This document shows positions 9,735-19,617 of a stretch of 64,000 nucleotides of DNA, in pieces. The position numbers and the translations under genes are program-made. Numbering within the stretch: position 1 is the first letter of the stretch; each line of letters opens with the position of its first letter. Source of the stretch: Methylophilaceae bacterium. Lineage in GTDB: Bacteria; Pseudomonadota; Gammaproteobacteria; Burkholderiales; Methylophilaceae. The notes beneath the pieces are model-generated. The model ran no database searches. It was not told the DNA's origin and worked only from the letters and a program-made list of their open reading frames with translations. The DNA is taken from the NCBI GenBank assembly GCA_029244935.1, contig JAQWQF010000001.1:1-64000 (forward strand), in the 5' to 3' direction.

Positions 9735-10176
9735 TATGGACATTCATGAAATCTTAGATCATTTACCACATCGATATCCCTTTGTGCTCATTGATAAGGT
9801 TACTTCTATGGATTTAGGCAATGAGATTACGGCCATTAAAAATGTAACCATAAACGAACCATTCTTTCAAGGACACTTTCCTTATCATCCGGTTATGCCA
9901 GGTGTATTAATTGTTGAGGCAATGGCTCAGGCAGCAGCAATATTGTCATTTAAGACAATGGATACTAAGCCATCTGAAGAATCTGTATATTATTTTGCAG
10001 GGATTGATAAAGCTAGATTTAAAAAGCCAGTTGGCCCAGGTGATCAAATCATTCTAAATGTGAAGATTGATCGAGTTCTTAAAGGTATATGGAAATATAG
10101 TGGAACGGCTATGGTCTCAAATGAAGTTGTTGCTGAGGCTAGCATGATGTGCATTCTTAAAAAAATAAAAAAATAA
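9718..10176 (+). CDS. fabZ: 3-hydroxyacyl-[ACP] dehydratase FabZ
   Basis: Hot-dog-fold dehydratase of fatty acid elongation, acting on short and long 3-hydroxyacyl-ACPs. It carries [13 protein letters not shown], the catalytic-His segment [26 protein letters not shown] with the helix Glu, and [14 protein letters not shown]. The ATG at 9718 overlaps lpxD and gives 152 residues, close to the E. coli enzyme. An alternative ATG at 9736 would give 146. Its position between lpxD and lpxA is conserved, balancing lipid A against phospholipid acyl supply. Confidence 0.96.
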   Translation: MTKKTSMDIHEILDHLPHRYPFVLIDKVTSMDLGNEITAIKNVTINEPFFQGHFPYHPVMPGVLIVEAMAQAAAILSFKTMDTKPSEESVYYFAGIDKARFKKPVGPGDQIILNVKIDRVLKGIWKYSGTAMVSNEVVAEASMMCILKKIKK

Positions 10177-10184
10177 AATTTTTA

Positions 10185-10970
10185 ATGTCTATACCATCAA
10201 AAATTCACGAAACTGCTGTAGTTCATTCAGGAGCTAGACTCGCTAGAAATGTGGAAATTGGGCCATATTCAGTTATTGGTGAATATGTTGAAATTGGTGA
10301 AGGAAGCGTAATTGGGAATCATGTAACAATTACTGGCCATACTTCCATTGGAAAAGATAATAAAATTTTTCATTATTGCTCCCTTGGCGAATCCCCTCAA
10401 GATAAAAAATATAGTAATGAGCCAACAAAGCTGAAAATTGGAGATAGGAATACAATTCGTGAATTCTGTACTTTTAATCGAGGAACTGTACAAGATAAAA
10501 AAATTACTACTGTTGGAAATGATAACTGGATTATGGCTTATGTCCATATTGCTCATGATTGTGTTATTGGAGACAATATAATTCTTGCTAACAATACTTC
10601 TCTAGCTGGACACGTAGAGATTAATGACTATGCTATTCTTGGTGGAATTACTGGCGTTCACCAATTTTGTAAGGTCGGCTCACATTCAATTATTGCTGCA
10701 GGCTCGATCGTATTTCAAGATATTCCTCCTTTTATTATGGCTGCTGGATATAGTGCAAAACCTAATGGAATAAATGTTGAGGGTCTTAAGCGGAGGGAGT
10801 TTTCTGCTGAAGATATAACAATTATTAAGAAAGGTTATAAGGTTATATATCGTGATGGAAATTCTCTGAATGAAGCAATAGTTATTTTAAAGAAAATGGC
10901 TAATGACTCGTTACTCGTAAATCATTATATTGATTTTATCGAGAAGTCTAATCGAGGTATCGTAAGGTAA
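10185..10970 (+). CDS. lpxA: UDP-N-acetylglucosamine acyltransferase
   Basis: First acyl transfer of lipid A synthesis, moving 3-hydroxyacyl from ACP to UDP-GlcNAc. The protein is a hexapeptide-repeat beta helix (residues 1-190) with the family motif GESPQDKKYSNEPTKL. The catalytic histidine lies in YVHIAHDCVIGDN, and the C-terminal helical domain mediates trimer contacts. The 261-residue length matches well. It begins 8 nt after fabZ, and lpxB starts on the next base after its stop. Confidence 0.97.
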   Translation: MSIPSKIHETAVVHSGARLARNVEIGPYSVIGEYVEIGEGSVIGNHVTITGHTSIGKDNKIFHYCSLGESPQDKKYSNEPTKLKIGDRNTIREFCTFNRGTVQDKKITTVGNDNWIMAYVHIAHDCVIGDNIILANNTSLAGHVEINDYAILGGITGVHQFCKVGSHSIIAAGSIVFQDIPPFIMAAGYSAKPNGINVEGLKRREFSAEDITIIKKGYKVIYRDGNSLNEAIVILKKMANDSLLVNHYIDFIEKSNRGIVR

Positions 10971-12098
10971 ATGACTAAAATAGCACTTGTTGCTGGTGAG
11001 CCTTCAGGTGATTTAATTGCAAGCCAATTAATGCTAGAAATTAATAAAAAATTCAAGAATATTGAGTATGTTGGAATTGGCGGCCCGATGATGCATAAAA
11101 ATGGCCTTATCTCTTTTTTTGATTATAAAATTTTGGGCATACACGGCTATATTGATGCAATAAAAAATATATTTAAATTATTGATTTTAAGGAGGAATTT
11201 AATAAAATACCTTCTCGATCAAAAGCCTGACATTTATATTGGGATAGATGCTCCTGACTTTAATTTTTATATTGAGAAGACATTAAAAAAAAATAAAGTA
11301 ATGGTATTCCATTATGTTTCTCCGTCCGTTTGGGCCTGGAGAAAGAATAGAATTTATTCAATGAAAAGTTATATGAATCATCTTTTTCTGGTTTTTCCTC
11401 ATGAAATAAAAATTTTTAAGTCAATAAAGTTACCTTCAACATATGTTGGCCATCCATTAGCAAAAATTATTCCATTAAAACCAAATTCATTGCTGAGTAA
11501 AAAAAAGGTAGGTGTTCCAGAGACTAGCTTTATTATTTCGATTCTTCCAGGTAGCAGATCTAGTGAAGTTAAGTCTCATCTAGATATCATGTTAAGTTCA
11601 GCCATGATCATTCAAAATAAGATGAAAAATGTGTTGTTTTTAATTCCCTGTAATAACAAGGAAAACTTCGAAAAAATTAATAATAGTATTTTTAGACACA
11701 ATGCATTGAATATTAGGACTATTATTGGCCACTCACATGATGTTATTAATGCTTCTGATTTTGTCATCGTTGCCTCTGGAACTGCAACTCTTGAAACAGC
11801 TCTATATAAAAAACCAATGCTAATTATTTATAAGACCTCTTGGTGGTCGTGGCAGATTTTAAGGAGGATGAAATTAATTCCATGGATCGGACTCCCTAAT
11901 ATTTTATTGAATAAATTAATTTCTCCTGAGCTTGTTCAGAAAAGGGTAAATTCAGAAGAAATTGCAAACGAAGCATTAAAAATTATAAATAATAAAAAAT
12001 ATAAAGCCTCAATTATTAAAGAATTTATTGAGCTACACAAATCACTTAGACGTAATACATCAACATTGATTTTAGATGTATTAAAAAAGTATATATAA
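10971..12098 (+). CDS. lpxB: Lipid-A-disaccharide synthase
   Basis: GT19 glycosyltransferase that condenses UDP-2,3-diacylglucosamine with lipid X to form the beta-1,6 disaccharide at the inner membrane face. It has VAGEPSGDLIASQLM at the N-terminus, YVGIGGPMM, SPSVWAWRKNRI, the YVGHPLA motif and ILPGSRSSEV near the sugar-nucleotide site, all in the expected order over 375 residues. The ATG directly abuts the lpxA stop, implying translational coupling. Confidence 0.96.
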   Translation: MTKIALVAGEPSGDLIASQLMLEINKKFKNIEYVGIGGPMMHKNGLISFFDYKILGIHGYIDAIKNIFKLLILRRNLIKYLLDQKPDIYIGIDAPDFNFYIEKTLKKNKVMVFHYVSPSVWAWRKNRIYSMKSYMNHLFLVFPHEIKIFKSIKLPSTYVGHPLAKIIPLKPNSLLSKKKVGVPETSFIISILPGSRSSEVKSHLDIMLSSAMIIQNKMKNVLFLIPCNNKENFEKINNSIFRHNALNIRTIIGHSHDVINASDFVIVASGTATLETALYKKPMLIIYKTSWWSWQILRRMKLIPWIGLPNILLNKLISPELVQKRVNSEEIANEALKIINNKKYKASIIKEFIELHKSLRRNTSTLILDVLKKYI

Positions 12099-12099
12099 A

Positions 12100-12678
12100 A
12101 TGTCCTTAGCTTGCGGAATTGATGAGGCTGGAAGAGGGCCTCTTGCAGGACCAGTATATGCTGCGGCAGTAATTCTTAATCCAAAAAATAAAATTTTTGG
12201 TCTAAATGACTCAAAAAAACTTTCTCACAAAAAACTTCTTTTATTAAGTGACGAGATTAAAAGTAATGCATTAGATTATAGCTATTCATCTGCTTCAGTT
12301 AAAGAAATTGACAGTTTAAACATTTTAAATGCATCATTGCTGGCAATGTATAGAGCATTTTGCGGTCTTAGAGTAAAACCTGATTATGTTTTAGTTGATG
12401 GCATATACACACCAGAAATTAAGGGTTTTAAAATTGATGCAATCGTCAGGGGCGACTCATTAGTCGCAGAAATTTCAGCAGCATCAATTATTGCCAAAGT
12501 GGAACGTGATAGATATATGTGTGAATTAGATCTTAAGTATCCTCAATATAATCTTAGAAAGCATAAGGGTTATCCCACAAAAGAGCATATAGAGCTGTTA
12601 AAAGAGCATGGAGTTATTGATATATATAGAAAATCTTTTCGTCCTGTTAAAGACTTAATTCAAAAGATAGATACATAA
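12100..12678 (+). CDS. rnhB: Ribonuclease HII
   Basis: Removes single ribonucleotides and RNA from RNA-DNA hybrids. The DEDD-type active site is visible: GIDEAGRGPLAGPVYAAAV at the start supplies the Asp-Glu pair, and VLVDG and ISAASIIAKVERDRYM follow. It is 192 residues and starts 1 nt after lpxB, as in E. coli. Its last 24 nt overlap tail-to-tail with the methylase gene on the other strand. Confidence 0.96.
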   Translation: MSLACGIDEAGRGPLAGPVYAAAVILNPKNKIFGLNDSKKLSHKKLLLLSDEIKSNALDYSYSSASVKEIDSLNILNASLLAMYRAFCGLRVKPDYVLVDGIYTPEIKGFKIDAIVRGDSLVAEISAASIIAKVERDRYMCELDLKYPQYNLRKHKGYPTKEHIELLKEHGVIDIYRKSFRPVKDLIQKIDT

Positions 12679-13377
12679 TTTTTTTGATAGATTAGGAAGC
12701 TTAGATTCTCTCCAGTTTTTTATACTTCTACTTACTATAACTTCTTCATCAGTTGTTAGATTAATAGCTAAACATAAATTAATTTTTTGATCTAGGATTT
12801 TTATTAGATTTTCAAGTAAAGTATTATTTCTATAGGGAGTTTCTATAAATATCTGGGTCTCATAATGGGCTAGTATATCTTTTTGCATGTGTTCTAATTT
12901 TTTTTTATTCTCTTCTTTATTAATCGGTATATAACCATGGAATCTAAAATTTTGTCCATTAAATCCAGATGCCATAAGTGAAAGGATAATAGATGAGGGG
13001 CCTACTAGTGGAACAACTTTTATATCATTTTGATGAGCAAGTTTAACCACAGTTGAACCTGGGTCTGCAATACAGGGAACCCCAGCATCTGACAATAACC
13101 CTATACTTTGACCTTCTATCAATGGCTTCATATATGAAATTATATTTTCATCAGATGTCTTTTTATTGTGAGGGATGATTATCAATTCTTGGATAGGTGT
13201 AGACAAGTTTAATTTTTTTATTGTTTTTCTTGCTGACTTCTCATTCTCTACAATAAAATATGTTAGATCTTTAATTCTTTTTCTTTGTTCTTCGACCATA
13301 AAATCATAAATAGCATTTTGATCAAGTGATGATGGTATTAAGAATAATGAAGCCAATTTTTTTTTATCATTTTCCAT
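12655..13377 (-). CDS. SAM-dependent methyltransferase, tetrapyrrole methylase fold (RsmI-like)
   Basis: Tetrapyrrole-methylase-fold protein related to RsmI, the 16S rRNA C1402 2'-O-methyltransferase. It belongs to the shorter divergent form often found beside maf and sppA in Betaproteobacteria. The pattern LASLFLIPSSL, GLLSDAGVPCIADPGSTVVKLA and PLVGPSSIILSLMASGFNGQ is characteristic. I use the ATG at 13377 (240 residues); the track start at 13395 is a TTG. It overlaps the end of maf by 11 nt, suggesting co-translation. Whether the substrate is rRNA is not shown. Confidence 0.82.
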   Translation of the reverse strand: MENDKKKLASLFLIPSSLDQNAIYDFMVEEQRKRIKDLTYFIVENEKSARKTIKKLNLSTPIQELIIIPHNKKTSDENIISYMKPLIEGQSIGLLSDAGVPCIADPGSTVVKLAHQNDIKVVPLVGPSSIILSLMASGFNGQNFRFHGYIPINKEENKKKLEHMQKDILAHYETQIFIETPYRNNTLLENLIKILDQKINLCLAINLTTDEEVIVSRSIKNWRESKLPNLSKKLCIYLLN

Positions 13378-13951
13378 CGAAATAAATTTTTTCAAATTCG
13401 AACATCTTGATTAGGCTTATAAGGGGAAGGCCAATTATAGCTGAAGGGTCATTACTTACAATTTTGTCTAATAGAGTAACTCCTAACCCTTCTGACTTAA
13501 TTGACCCTAGGCAGCCGTTTGGCATTTCATTATCTAGATAGGTGGATATTAATGACTTAGTTAATACTTTATATTTAACATGAATTGTTTCCACGTCCTT
13601 ATACTCAACATTTTTTGATTTATTAATTAAGCATACCGCACTATAAAATGTAACATCTTTACCACTTAGCTTTATTAATTGCTGAAATGATTCATCAATA
13701 TTTTTGGGTTTTTCTATTTGTATTGAATCGTACTCTGCCGTCTGATCTGACCCAATAATGTATGAACTTTCATTATCTTTTGAAACTGCTTGTGCTTTAA
13801 GTGTGGCGAGTCTTAATGCTGAATCAAGACCACCCTCATTGGTTAATTTTTTTTCATCAACCTGTGATGGGATTACTTTAAATTTTTTTGTTAATCTTTC
13901 GAGTAGTTGTTTTCTATAAATAGATGAGGATGCTAGAATAATAGAGTACAT
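13367..13951 (-). CDS. Maf-type nucleoside triphosphate pyrophosphatase (YceF subfamily)
   Basis: Maf/Ham1-fold house-cleaning enzyme; the YceF branch hydrolyses 7-methyl-GTP in E. coli. It has IILASSSIYRKQLLERL at the N-terminus, then QVDEKK, IIGSDQTAEYD (the YceF-like replacement for the canonical SADTVV region), and LGSIKSEGLGVTLL plus a conserved IIGLPLISL near the end. It is 194 residues. In many proteobacteria yceF lies just upstream of yceD-rpmF; here it has been separated from rpmF by the pyruvate carboxylase genes. Confidence 0.9.
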   Translation of the reverse strand: MYSIILASSSIYRKQLLERLTKKFKVIPSQVDEKKLTNEGGLDSALRLATLKAQAVSKDNESSYIIGSDQTAEYDSIQIEKPKNIDESFQQLIKLSGKDVTFYSAVCLINKSKNVEYKDVETIHVKYKVLTKSLISTYLDNEMPNGCLGSIKSEGLGVTLLDKIVSNDPSAIIGLPLISLIKMFEFEKIYFDGK

Positions 13952-13958
13952 TTAACTA

Positions 13959-15803
13959 TCAGGATCTTTGAATTTCAATTAATGTTTCATTTGGAGAAAC
14001 GGAATCTCCTTTTTTGATATGAACTGCCATAACAGCTCCTGATTTTGATGACTGAATTTCATTTTCCATTTTCATGGCTTCAATTATAACTACTCCATCT
14101 CCTGCTTTAACATTATCACCAATTTTTACTTTGATATCGACAATAGTTCCTGGCATTGCAGTAGTAATACAGCCATCATGACTCGGTTTTGGTCTTGAAT
14201 GCTCAAGATCTTCATTAGTTTTATTTTTTTTCTCGATCACTTGATTTCCGTTAGGTGCCACTAATGATTCATCAAGGGTTTCAATAAGAACCTCTTCAGA
14301 AATACCATCTACTGAAACATAAAAAGGCCTTTCAGCTTCTCCTGAGTCACCTGACCCTTTAACTTTTATATGATAGGTTTCACCATGCAGTGAAATATTA
14401 AATTCACTTGGCGCATAGTGATTTACATTGTTATTATCATTTTTGATTAAAAGTTCTTCTGGCTCAAGGGTACCAGCATATCTTTCTTGAAGAAATATAG
14501 TAGCCATATCAGGAAACATTGCATAAGTTAATAAGTCTTCATCTGATTTAACATACCCTTCAGATTTGGCTCTTAGGTTAGAAATTTCTGGCTTAAGTTT
14601 ATCTGCGGGACGACAAGTTATTGGTTTTTGATCACCAATAGCAATCTTCATAACATCTTTGTTAACGGGTGCAGGGGTTGCCCCATACTGACCTAGAAAA
14701 TAATTTTTAACTTCTGATGTGACTGATTTATACCTTTCACCCGTGATAACATTAAGTGCCGCTTGTGTACCAACTATTTGTGATGTTGGTGTAACTAGAG
14801 GTGGGTAACCTAGGTCTTTTCTTACTTTTGGTATTTCAGCTAATACTTCATCCATTCTATTAATTGCACCTTGTTCATTAAGCTGACTTGAAAGATTTGA
14901 AATCATACCTCCAGGAACCTGATTAATAAGAACTCTTGGATCAAGGTTAGTAAAGTCAGACTCAAATTGCCAATACTTCTTTCTTACTTGTTTAAGGTGA
15001 TCTGTTATATCTTCCATTTTAGAAAGATTAGTATCTGTTTTGTATCCAAGATCATTTAAAGCAACAACAATTGATTCTGTTGTAGGATGACTGGCACCTT
15101 CAGAAAAGCTAGAATTGCATGTGTCAATCATTGTCGCACCATTTTCTACAGCAGTTATTAGGTTTATACTAGCAAGACCAGATGTGGCATGACAATGCAT
15201 ATGTATTGGAAGATTAGTATTTTTTACTAAATTAGAAACTAAATCTTTTGTAACTTGTGGCGTTAATAGGCCAGCCATGTCTTTTATAGCAATACTGTCA
15301 CTTCCAAGTTCTTCAATCTTCTTTGCTAAATTTACAAAGTAATCTATATTATGAACTGGAGATGTTGTAAAACTAATTGTACCTTCAGCATGTTTTTTAT
15401 ATTTTTTAACAGCCTTAATTGAGACTTCAATATTTCTAATATCATTAAGGGCATCAAACACACGAAATACATCAACTCCGTTATCTGCAGATTTTTTTAC
15501 AAACATATCTACTACATCGTCTGAATAATTTCTATAGCCAAGTAAATTCTGTCCTCTTAAAAGCATTTGTATCCTGCTATTTGGTAGGGCTTTTCTGAGC
15601 ATTCTCAAGCGCTCCCAAGGATCTTCTTTTAGGTAACGAACACAGGCATCAAATGTTGCTCCACCCCAGGCTTCAATTGACCAAAATCCCATATCATCTA
15701 GTTGTGGGCATATAGGAAGCATATCTTCTGTTCTAAGACGGGTTGCTATATGGCACTGGTGACCATCTCTTAAAACTAATTCTGTAATATCTATTTTTTT
15801 CAT
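13959..15803 (-). CDS. pycB: Pyruvate carboxylase subunit B (carboxyltransferase-biotinyl)
   Basis: Carboxyltransferase and biotin-carrier subunit that transfers CO2 from biotin to pyruvate, giving oxaloacetate. The N-terminal HMGL-like TIM barrel begins ITELVLRDGHQ and contains EAWGGATFDACVRYL, IKDMAGLLTP and the metal-binding HMHCHATSG. The PYC/OADA domain spans about 300-480. The C-terminal biotinyl domain has the biotinylated lysine in EAMKMENE. The same chain serves as the oxaloacetate decarboxylase alpha subunit in other bacteria; the adjacent biotin carboxylase gene and lack of oadBG favour an anaplerotic two-subunit pyruvate carboxylase. Confidence 0.9.
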   Translation of the reverse strand: MKKIDITELVLRDGHQCHIATRLRTEDMLPICPQLDDMGFWSIEAWGGATFDACVRYLKEDPWERLRMLRKALPNSRIQMLLRGQNLLGYRNYSDDVVDMFVKKSADNGVDVFRVFDALNDIRNIEVSIKAVKKYKKHAEGTISFTTSPVHNIDYFVNLAKKIEELGSDSIAIKDMAGLLTPQVTKDLVSNLVKNTNLPIHMHCHATSGLASINLITAVENGATMIDTCNSSFSEGASHPTTESIVVALNDLGYKTDTNLSKMEDITDHLKQVRKKYWQFESDFTNLDPRVLINQVPGGMISNLSSQLNEQGAINRMDEVLAEIPKVRKDLGYPPLVTPTSQIVGTQAALNVITGERYKSVTSEVKNYFLGQYGATPAPVNKDVMKIAIGDQKPITCRPADKLKPEISNLRAKSEGYVKSDEDLLTYAMFPDMATIFLQERYAGTLEPEELLIKNDNNNVNHYAPSEFNISLHGETYHIKVKGSGDSGEAERPFYVSVDGISEEVLIETLDESLVAPNGNQVIEKKNKTNEDLEHSRPKPSHDGCITTAMPGTIVDIKVKIGDNVKAGDGVVIIEAMKMENEIQSSKSGAVMAVHIKKGDSVSPNETLIEIQRS

Positions 15804-15809
15804 ATGTTT

Positions 15810-17228
15810 TTATAATCCTTCATTTGCTGCAATTGCTGCCCCAATTGCAGCAGCAATAATATTTGGTGGTAATTGATCTTCGTAGTCAGTTAGTTCAGGG
15901 TGCGTTTCAACAAAACTTGTATTGAATTTTGCATCAATAAAATTTTGATTCTTTAATATTTCTAAATAATAAGGTATTGTTGTTTTTACTCCAAATAAAC
16001 CAATATCATCTAATGAGCGCATTCCTCTTTGAACTGCGTCATTCCAATTAATTGCCCAAATAGTTAATTTTGCACACATTGAATCATAATATGGTGGTAT
16101 TACGTAGCCAGTATAAATTGAGGCATCAGTTCTTACTCCTGGCCCGCCAGCTGCATAATAACGCGTAATCTTACCAAATGATGGCAAGAAATTATTTTTT
16201 GGATCTTCGGCATTGATTCGAAATTCAATAGCATAGCCTCGATGAGTTATTTTATCTTGCTCGTACTTGAGAGCAATACCACTTGCAATTCTTATTTGTT
16301 CTTGAACAATATCAATACCAGTTATGGTCTCTGTAACTGTGTGCTCAACTTGTAAGCGAGTATTCATCTCCATGAAATAGAAATTATCTTCGCTATCTAA
16401 TAAAAATTCTACAGTTCCAGCATTCTCATAATTAACTGCTTTTGCAGCTTTAACAGCTAGATTACCAATATAGTTTCTTTGATCTTCTGTAAGCTGAGGG
16501 GAGGGGGCAATTTCTATTAATTTTTGGTTCCTCCGCTGTATTGAACAATCTCTCTCAAATAAGTGAACAACATTTCCATGTTGATCGGCAAGAACCTGAA
16601 CTTCAATATGTTTGGGTGTTACCACACATTTTTCAATAAATATTTCTGGACTTCCAAATGCTTTCGTAGCTTCGGAAATTACACGATCAAAATTAGAATC
16701 CATTTCCTTCTCGTTATCACAACGCCTTATACCTCGACCACCACCCCCATTTGTTGCTTTAAGCATCACAGGATAACCAATTGAATTAGCAAATATTTTA
16801 GCTTCCTCTAGGCTATTAATATTTCCTTCACTTCCAGGAATAACAGGCACTTCTGCATCAATCATGGCTTTTCTAGCTTGAATTTTATCACCCATTCTTT
16901 TTATGACTGAAGCATCAGGACCAATAAATTGAATACCTCTTCTTTTACAGATTGCTGCTAATTCAGGATTTTCTGAGAGAAATCCATAGCCTGGATGAAT
17001 TGCATCACATCTTGAAGTAACTGCAATATTAACGATCCTATGAGCATTTAGATATCCAGATAAGGGGTCCGAGCCAACATAGTATGATTCGTCAGCTTTT
17101 TTGACATGAAGGCCGTAACGGTCTGCATCACTATATATTGCAACACTAATTATTCCCATTTCCTTGCAAGCTCGAATAATGCGGACAGCTATTTCACCAC
17201 GGTTTGCAATAAGAATTTTTTGAATCAC
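15810..17228 (-). CDS. pycA: Pyruvate carboxylase subunit A (biotin carboxylase)
   Basis: ATP-grasp enzyme that carboxylates biotin with bicarbonate. It has KILIANRGEIAVRIIRACKEMG at the N-terminus, IHPGYGFLSEN, the glycine-rich ATP loop GGGGRGIRR, EMNTRLQVEHTVTE and FRINAEDP. It is a stand-alone subunit of 472 residues with no biotin domain. The start codon is GTG, preceded by AGGAAAG. It is the first gene of the pycA-pycB-maf-methylase run, divergent from rpmF across a 205-nt gap. It could be mistaken for accC, but pycB 6 nt downstream argues for pyruvate carboxylase. Confidence 0.88.
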   Translation of the reverse strand: MIQKILIANRGEIAVRIIRACKEMGIISVAIYSDADRYGLHVKKADESYYVGSDPLSGYLNAHRIVNIAVTSRCDAIHPGYGFLSENPELAAICKRRGIQFIGPDASVIKRMGDKIQARKAMIDAEVPVIPGSEGNINSLEEAKIFANSIGYPVMLKATNGGGGRGIRRCDNEKEMDSNFDRVISEATKAFGSPEIFIEKCVVTPKHIEVQVLADQHGNVVHLFERDCSIQRRNQKLIEIAPSPQLTEDQRNYIGNLAVKAAKAVNYENAGTVEFLLDSEDNFYFMEMNTRLQVEHTVTETITGIDIVQEQIRIASGIALKYEQDKITHRGYAIEFRINAEDPKNNFLPSFGKITRYYAAGGPGVRTDASIYTGYVIPPYYDSMCAKLTIWAINWNDAVQRGMRSLDDIGLFGVKTTIPYYLEILKNQNFIDAKFNTSFVETHPELTDYEDQLPPNIIAAAIGAAIAANEGL

Positions 17229-17433
17229 TGAAAGGCTTTCCTAGAATTAATCTTTAGTTTTATTATGGGATATGAGGTTCATATTATAACATGCACCTTT
17301 ATTATATAAATTATACAATAATGCTACTGATTGTCATTAAAAGTAATAAATTTATGTCAGTATATGATAAAATCCTGCATAAAATTTTTATCGTAATCCA
17401 CAGTACTAATAAAGGTTAAGGAGCTAATTAATA
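17229..17433. promoter_or_regulatory. Divergent pycA / rpmF intergenic region
   Basis: This 205-nt, very AT-rich gap must contain promoters for both directions. TATGAT (17363-17368) and a TTGTCA (17331-17336) lie on the rpmF side but are not ideally spaced. AAGGAG precedes rpmF by about 10 nt. I see no ORF resembling yceD (DUF177), which commonly sits immediately upstream of rpmF. No confident promoter hexamers could be fixed. Confidence 0.35.
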
Positions 17434-17613
17434 ATGGCCGTACAAAAAAGTAAAAAATCAACAGCAGGGCGAGGTATGCGTCGCTCACATGATACATTAA
17501 CGAATCCAGCACTGGCAATTGAGCCTACCACTGGAGAAGCGCACTTAAGGCATCATGTTAGCCCGTCAGGCTTCTATAGAGGTAAGAAGGTTATTGCGAC
17601 TAAAGGTGAGTAG
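17434..17613 (+). CDS. rpmF: 50S ribosomal protein L32
   Basis: This 59-residue gene is too short for the supplied ORF track. The translation starts [20 protein letters not shown] and ends [11 protein letters not shown], matching the bL32 pattern: basic N-terminus, [11 protein letters not shown] at the C-terminus. The usual CxxC zinc motif is absent, as in many zinc-free L32 paralogues. AAGGAG lies 10 nt before the ATG. It leads into plsX-fabH-fabD-fabG-acpP, the classic arrangement linking ribosome and lipid synthesis. Confidence 0.96.
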   Translation: MAVQKSKKSTAGRGMRRSHDTLTNPALAIEPTTGEAHLRHHVSPSGFYRGKKVIATKGE

Positions 17614-17636
17614 CTCTCTCCTTTAGTATTCTATAA

Positions 17637-18656
17637 ATGCCCCAATCAATTGCCATAGATGTAATGGGCGGTGATGTTGGCCCCAACGTCACCATACCAG
17701 CTGCAATAGAGTCACTCAACAGACACCCAAGTATCAACATTATCCTTGTAGGAGACGAGAATATAATAAAGAGCCATCTCCTAAAATATCAAAAGAACCA
17801 ATCTTCTCGAATAAAAATCCAACATACAACTGAAGTAGTTTTGATGGACGAGTCCCCCCAAATTGCATTAAAAAATAAAAAAGACTCCTCAATGAGGGTT
17901 GCTATTAATTTAATTAAATCTGGAAAAGCATCTGCTTGTGTTAGTGCAGGAAATACTGGTGCACTGATGGCAACGGCAAGATTTGTTCTAAAAACACTCC
18001 CTGGGATTGATAGGCCTGCAATTGCTTCATTATTACCAAGTATTAAAGGAACGACTTGCCTTTTAGATTTAGGAGCTAATGTTGATAGTTCACCTAAGCA
18101 ACTTTTACAATTTGCAATTATGGGGGCGATGTTATCTTCAGTTTTAAAAAAAGAAAAGTCACCGAGTATAGGGCTTTTAAATGTTGGTAGCGAAAATATT
18201 AAAGGTAATGACACTGTAAAAGAAGCATACAAACTTCTAAGTAGTAGTCATTTAAATTTTTATGGAAATGTAGAGGGAAATGATATTTTCAAAGGTACAA
18301 CTGATGTGGTAGTTTGTGATGGATTTGTAGGTAATATTTCATTAAAAACTACTGAAGGTCTTGCCCATATGATGGGAAAATTTCTTACGGAAGAATTTAA
18401 GCGCAATTTATTAACAAGAATTATGGCATTTATTGCAACCCCTGTTCTAAGAGCATTTAAAAAACGCTTAGACCCTCGAAGATATAATGGCGCATCTTTT
18501 CTTGGGTTAAATGGCATCGTTGTGAAAAGTCACGGAGGCACGGATGCTTTTGGATTTAGATTCGCAATTGAAACAGCAGTTGAGGAAGCGGAAAATCAAG
18601 TGATAGATAAAATAAGAAAACAACTTGAAATTGAATCATTAGTTGGGAATAATTGA
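17637..18656 (+). CDS. plsX: Phosphate acyltransferase PlsX
   Basis: Converts acyl-ACP to acyl-phosphate for PlsY, starting phospholipid synthesis. It has the N-terminal [13 protein letters not shown] motif, [28 protein letters not shown], and [14 protein letters not shown] with GGTDAFGF near the end. The 339 residues match the family. It begins 23 nt after rpmF and ends 6 nt before fabH. A minus-strand 147-aa ORF overlapping it is a shadow. Confidence 0.97.
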   Translation: MPQSIAIDVMGGDVGPNVTIPAAIESLNRHPSINIILVGDENIIKSHLLKYQKNQSSRIKIQHTTEVVLMDESPQIALKNKKDSSMRVAINLIKSGKASACVSAGNTGALMATARFVLKTLPGIDRPAIASLLPSIKGTTCLLDLGANVDSSPKQLLQFAIMGAMLSSVLKKEKSPSIGLLNVGSENIKGNDTVKEAYKLLSSSHLNFYGNVEGNDIFKGTTDVVVCDGFVGNISLKTTEGLAHMMGKFLTEEFKRNLLTRIMAFIATPVLRAFKKRLDPRRYNGASFLGLNGIVVKSHGGTDAFGFRFAIETAVEEAENQVIDKIRKQLEIESLVGNN

Positions 18657-18662
18657 TCGTAG

Positions 18663-19613
18663 ATGATTTATTCTAAAATTACTTCAGTTGGCGGCTATCT
18701 TCCATCTAATATTCTAACCAATAAAGATCTAGAAAGGTCATTAGATACATCCGACGAATGGATTGTGACGATGACAGGAATTAAAGAAAGACATATTATT
18801 GATCCTAATGAAACTTCAAGCGATATGGCTTACAAGGCCACATTAGACGCTATCAAAACTTCAAAAAAAGACCTAAAAGAAATAGATTTAATAATTGTTG
18901 CAACTACTACACCTGACAAAATATTTCCCAGTACAGCTTGCGCTTTACAAAATAAACTTGGCATTGGGGAATGTCCTGCCTTTGATATACAAGCAGTCTG
19001 TAGTGGTTTTATTTATGCATTAAGCATTGCCGATAAATTTATTAACACTGGCAGTAAGAAAAATGTTTTAGTCGTTGGTGTAGATGCAATGTCAAAAATT
19101 ACAGACTACTCTGACAGAAGTAATGCAATATTATGGGGAGATGGTGCAGGAGCTGTAATTGTGAGCGCCTCTGATAAACCTGGAATTATATCTACTCATA
19201 TTCATTCTGATGGTAAATATGAATCATTATTGCATGTTCCTCGAACTAAAAACCTATCTGGCAAAGATACAATTGAGATGCAAGGTAATCAAGTTTTTAA
19301 GATTGCTGTGAATACACTTGATAGAATTGTTGATGAAACACTAAAAGCAAATAATTTAAAAAAATCTGATATTGATTGGTTAGTTCCTCATCAAGCGAAT
19401 ATTAGAATTTTAGAAGCTACTGCTAAGAAATTAGACATGTCTATGGATAGGGTAATTGTAACTATCGATAAACATGGAAATACATCTGCTGCATCAATAC
19501 CGCTTGCATTAAATGATGGAATTAAGTCAGGAAAAATCAAGCCAGGAGAAACTATATTGATGGAAGCTTTTGGTGGAGGATTTACTTGGGGCTCGGCCCT
19601 AATTAAATATTAA
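18663..19613 (+). CDS. fabH: 3-oxoacyl-[ACP] synthase III
   Basis: Initiating condensing enzyme of type II fatty acid synthesis, joining acetyl-CoA and malonyl-ACP. Its thiolase fold carries the Cys-His-Asn triad: Cys in DIQAVCSGFIYAL, His in VPHQANIRI, and Asn in HGNTSAASIP. FGGGFTWGSALIKY closes the 316-residue protein, which is family length. It lies 6 nt from plsX and 4 nt from fabD, so it is part of one transcription unit. Confidence 0.97.
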   Translation: MIYSKITSVGGYLPSNILTNKDLERSLDTSDEWIVTMTGIKERHIIDPNETSSDMAYKATLDAIKTSKKDLKEIDLIIVATTTPDKIFPSTACALQNKLGIGECPAFDIQAVCSGFIYALSIADKFINTGSKKNVLVVGVDAMSKITDYSDRSNAILWGDGAGAVIVSASDKPGIISTHIHSDGKYESLLHVPRTKNLSGKDTIEMQGNQVFKIAVNTLDRIVDETLKANNLKKSDIDWLVPHQANIRILEATAKKLDMSMDRVIVTIDKHGNTSAASIPLALNDGIKSGKIKPGETILMEAFGGGFTWGSALIKY

Positions 19614-19617
19614 TTAA

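Noticed and set aside
17789-18232. 147-aa minus-strand ORF inside plsX
   Set aside because: Long only because of AT bias in the plsX antisense frame; plsX itself carries all family motifs.
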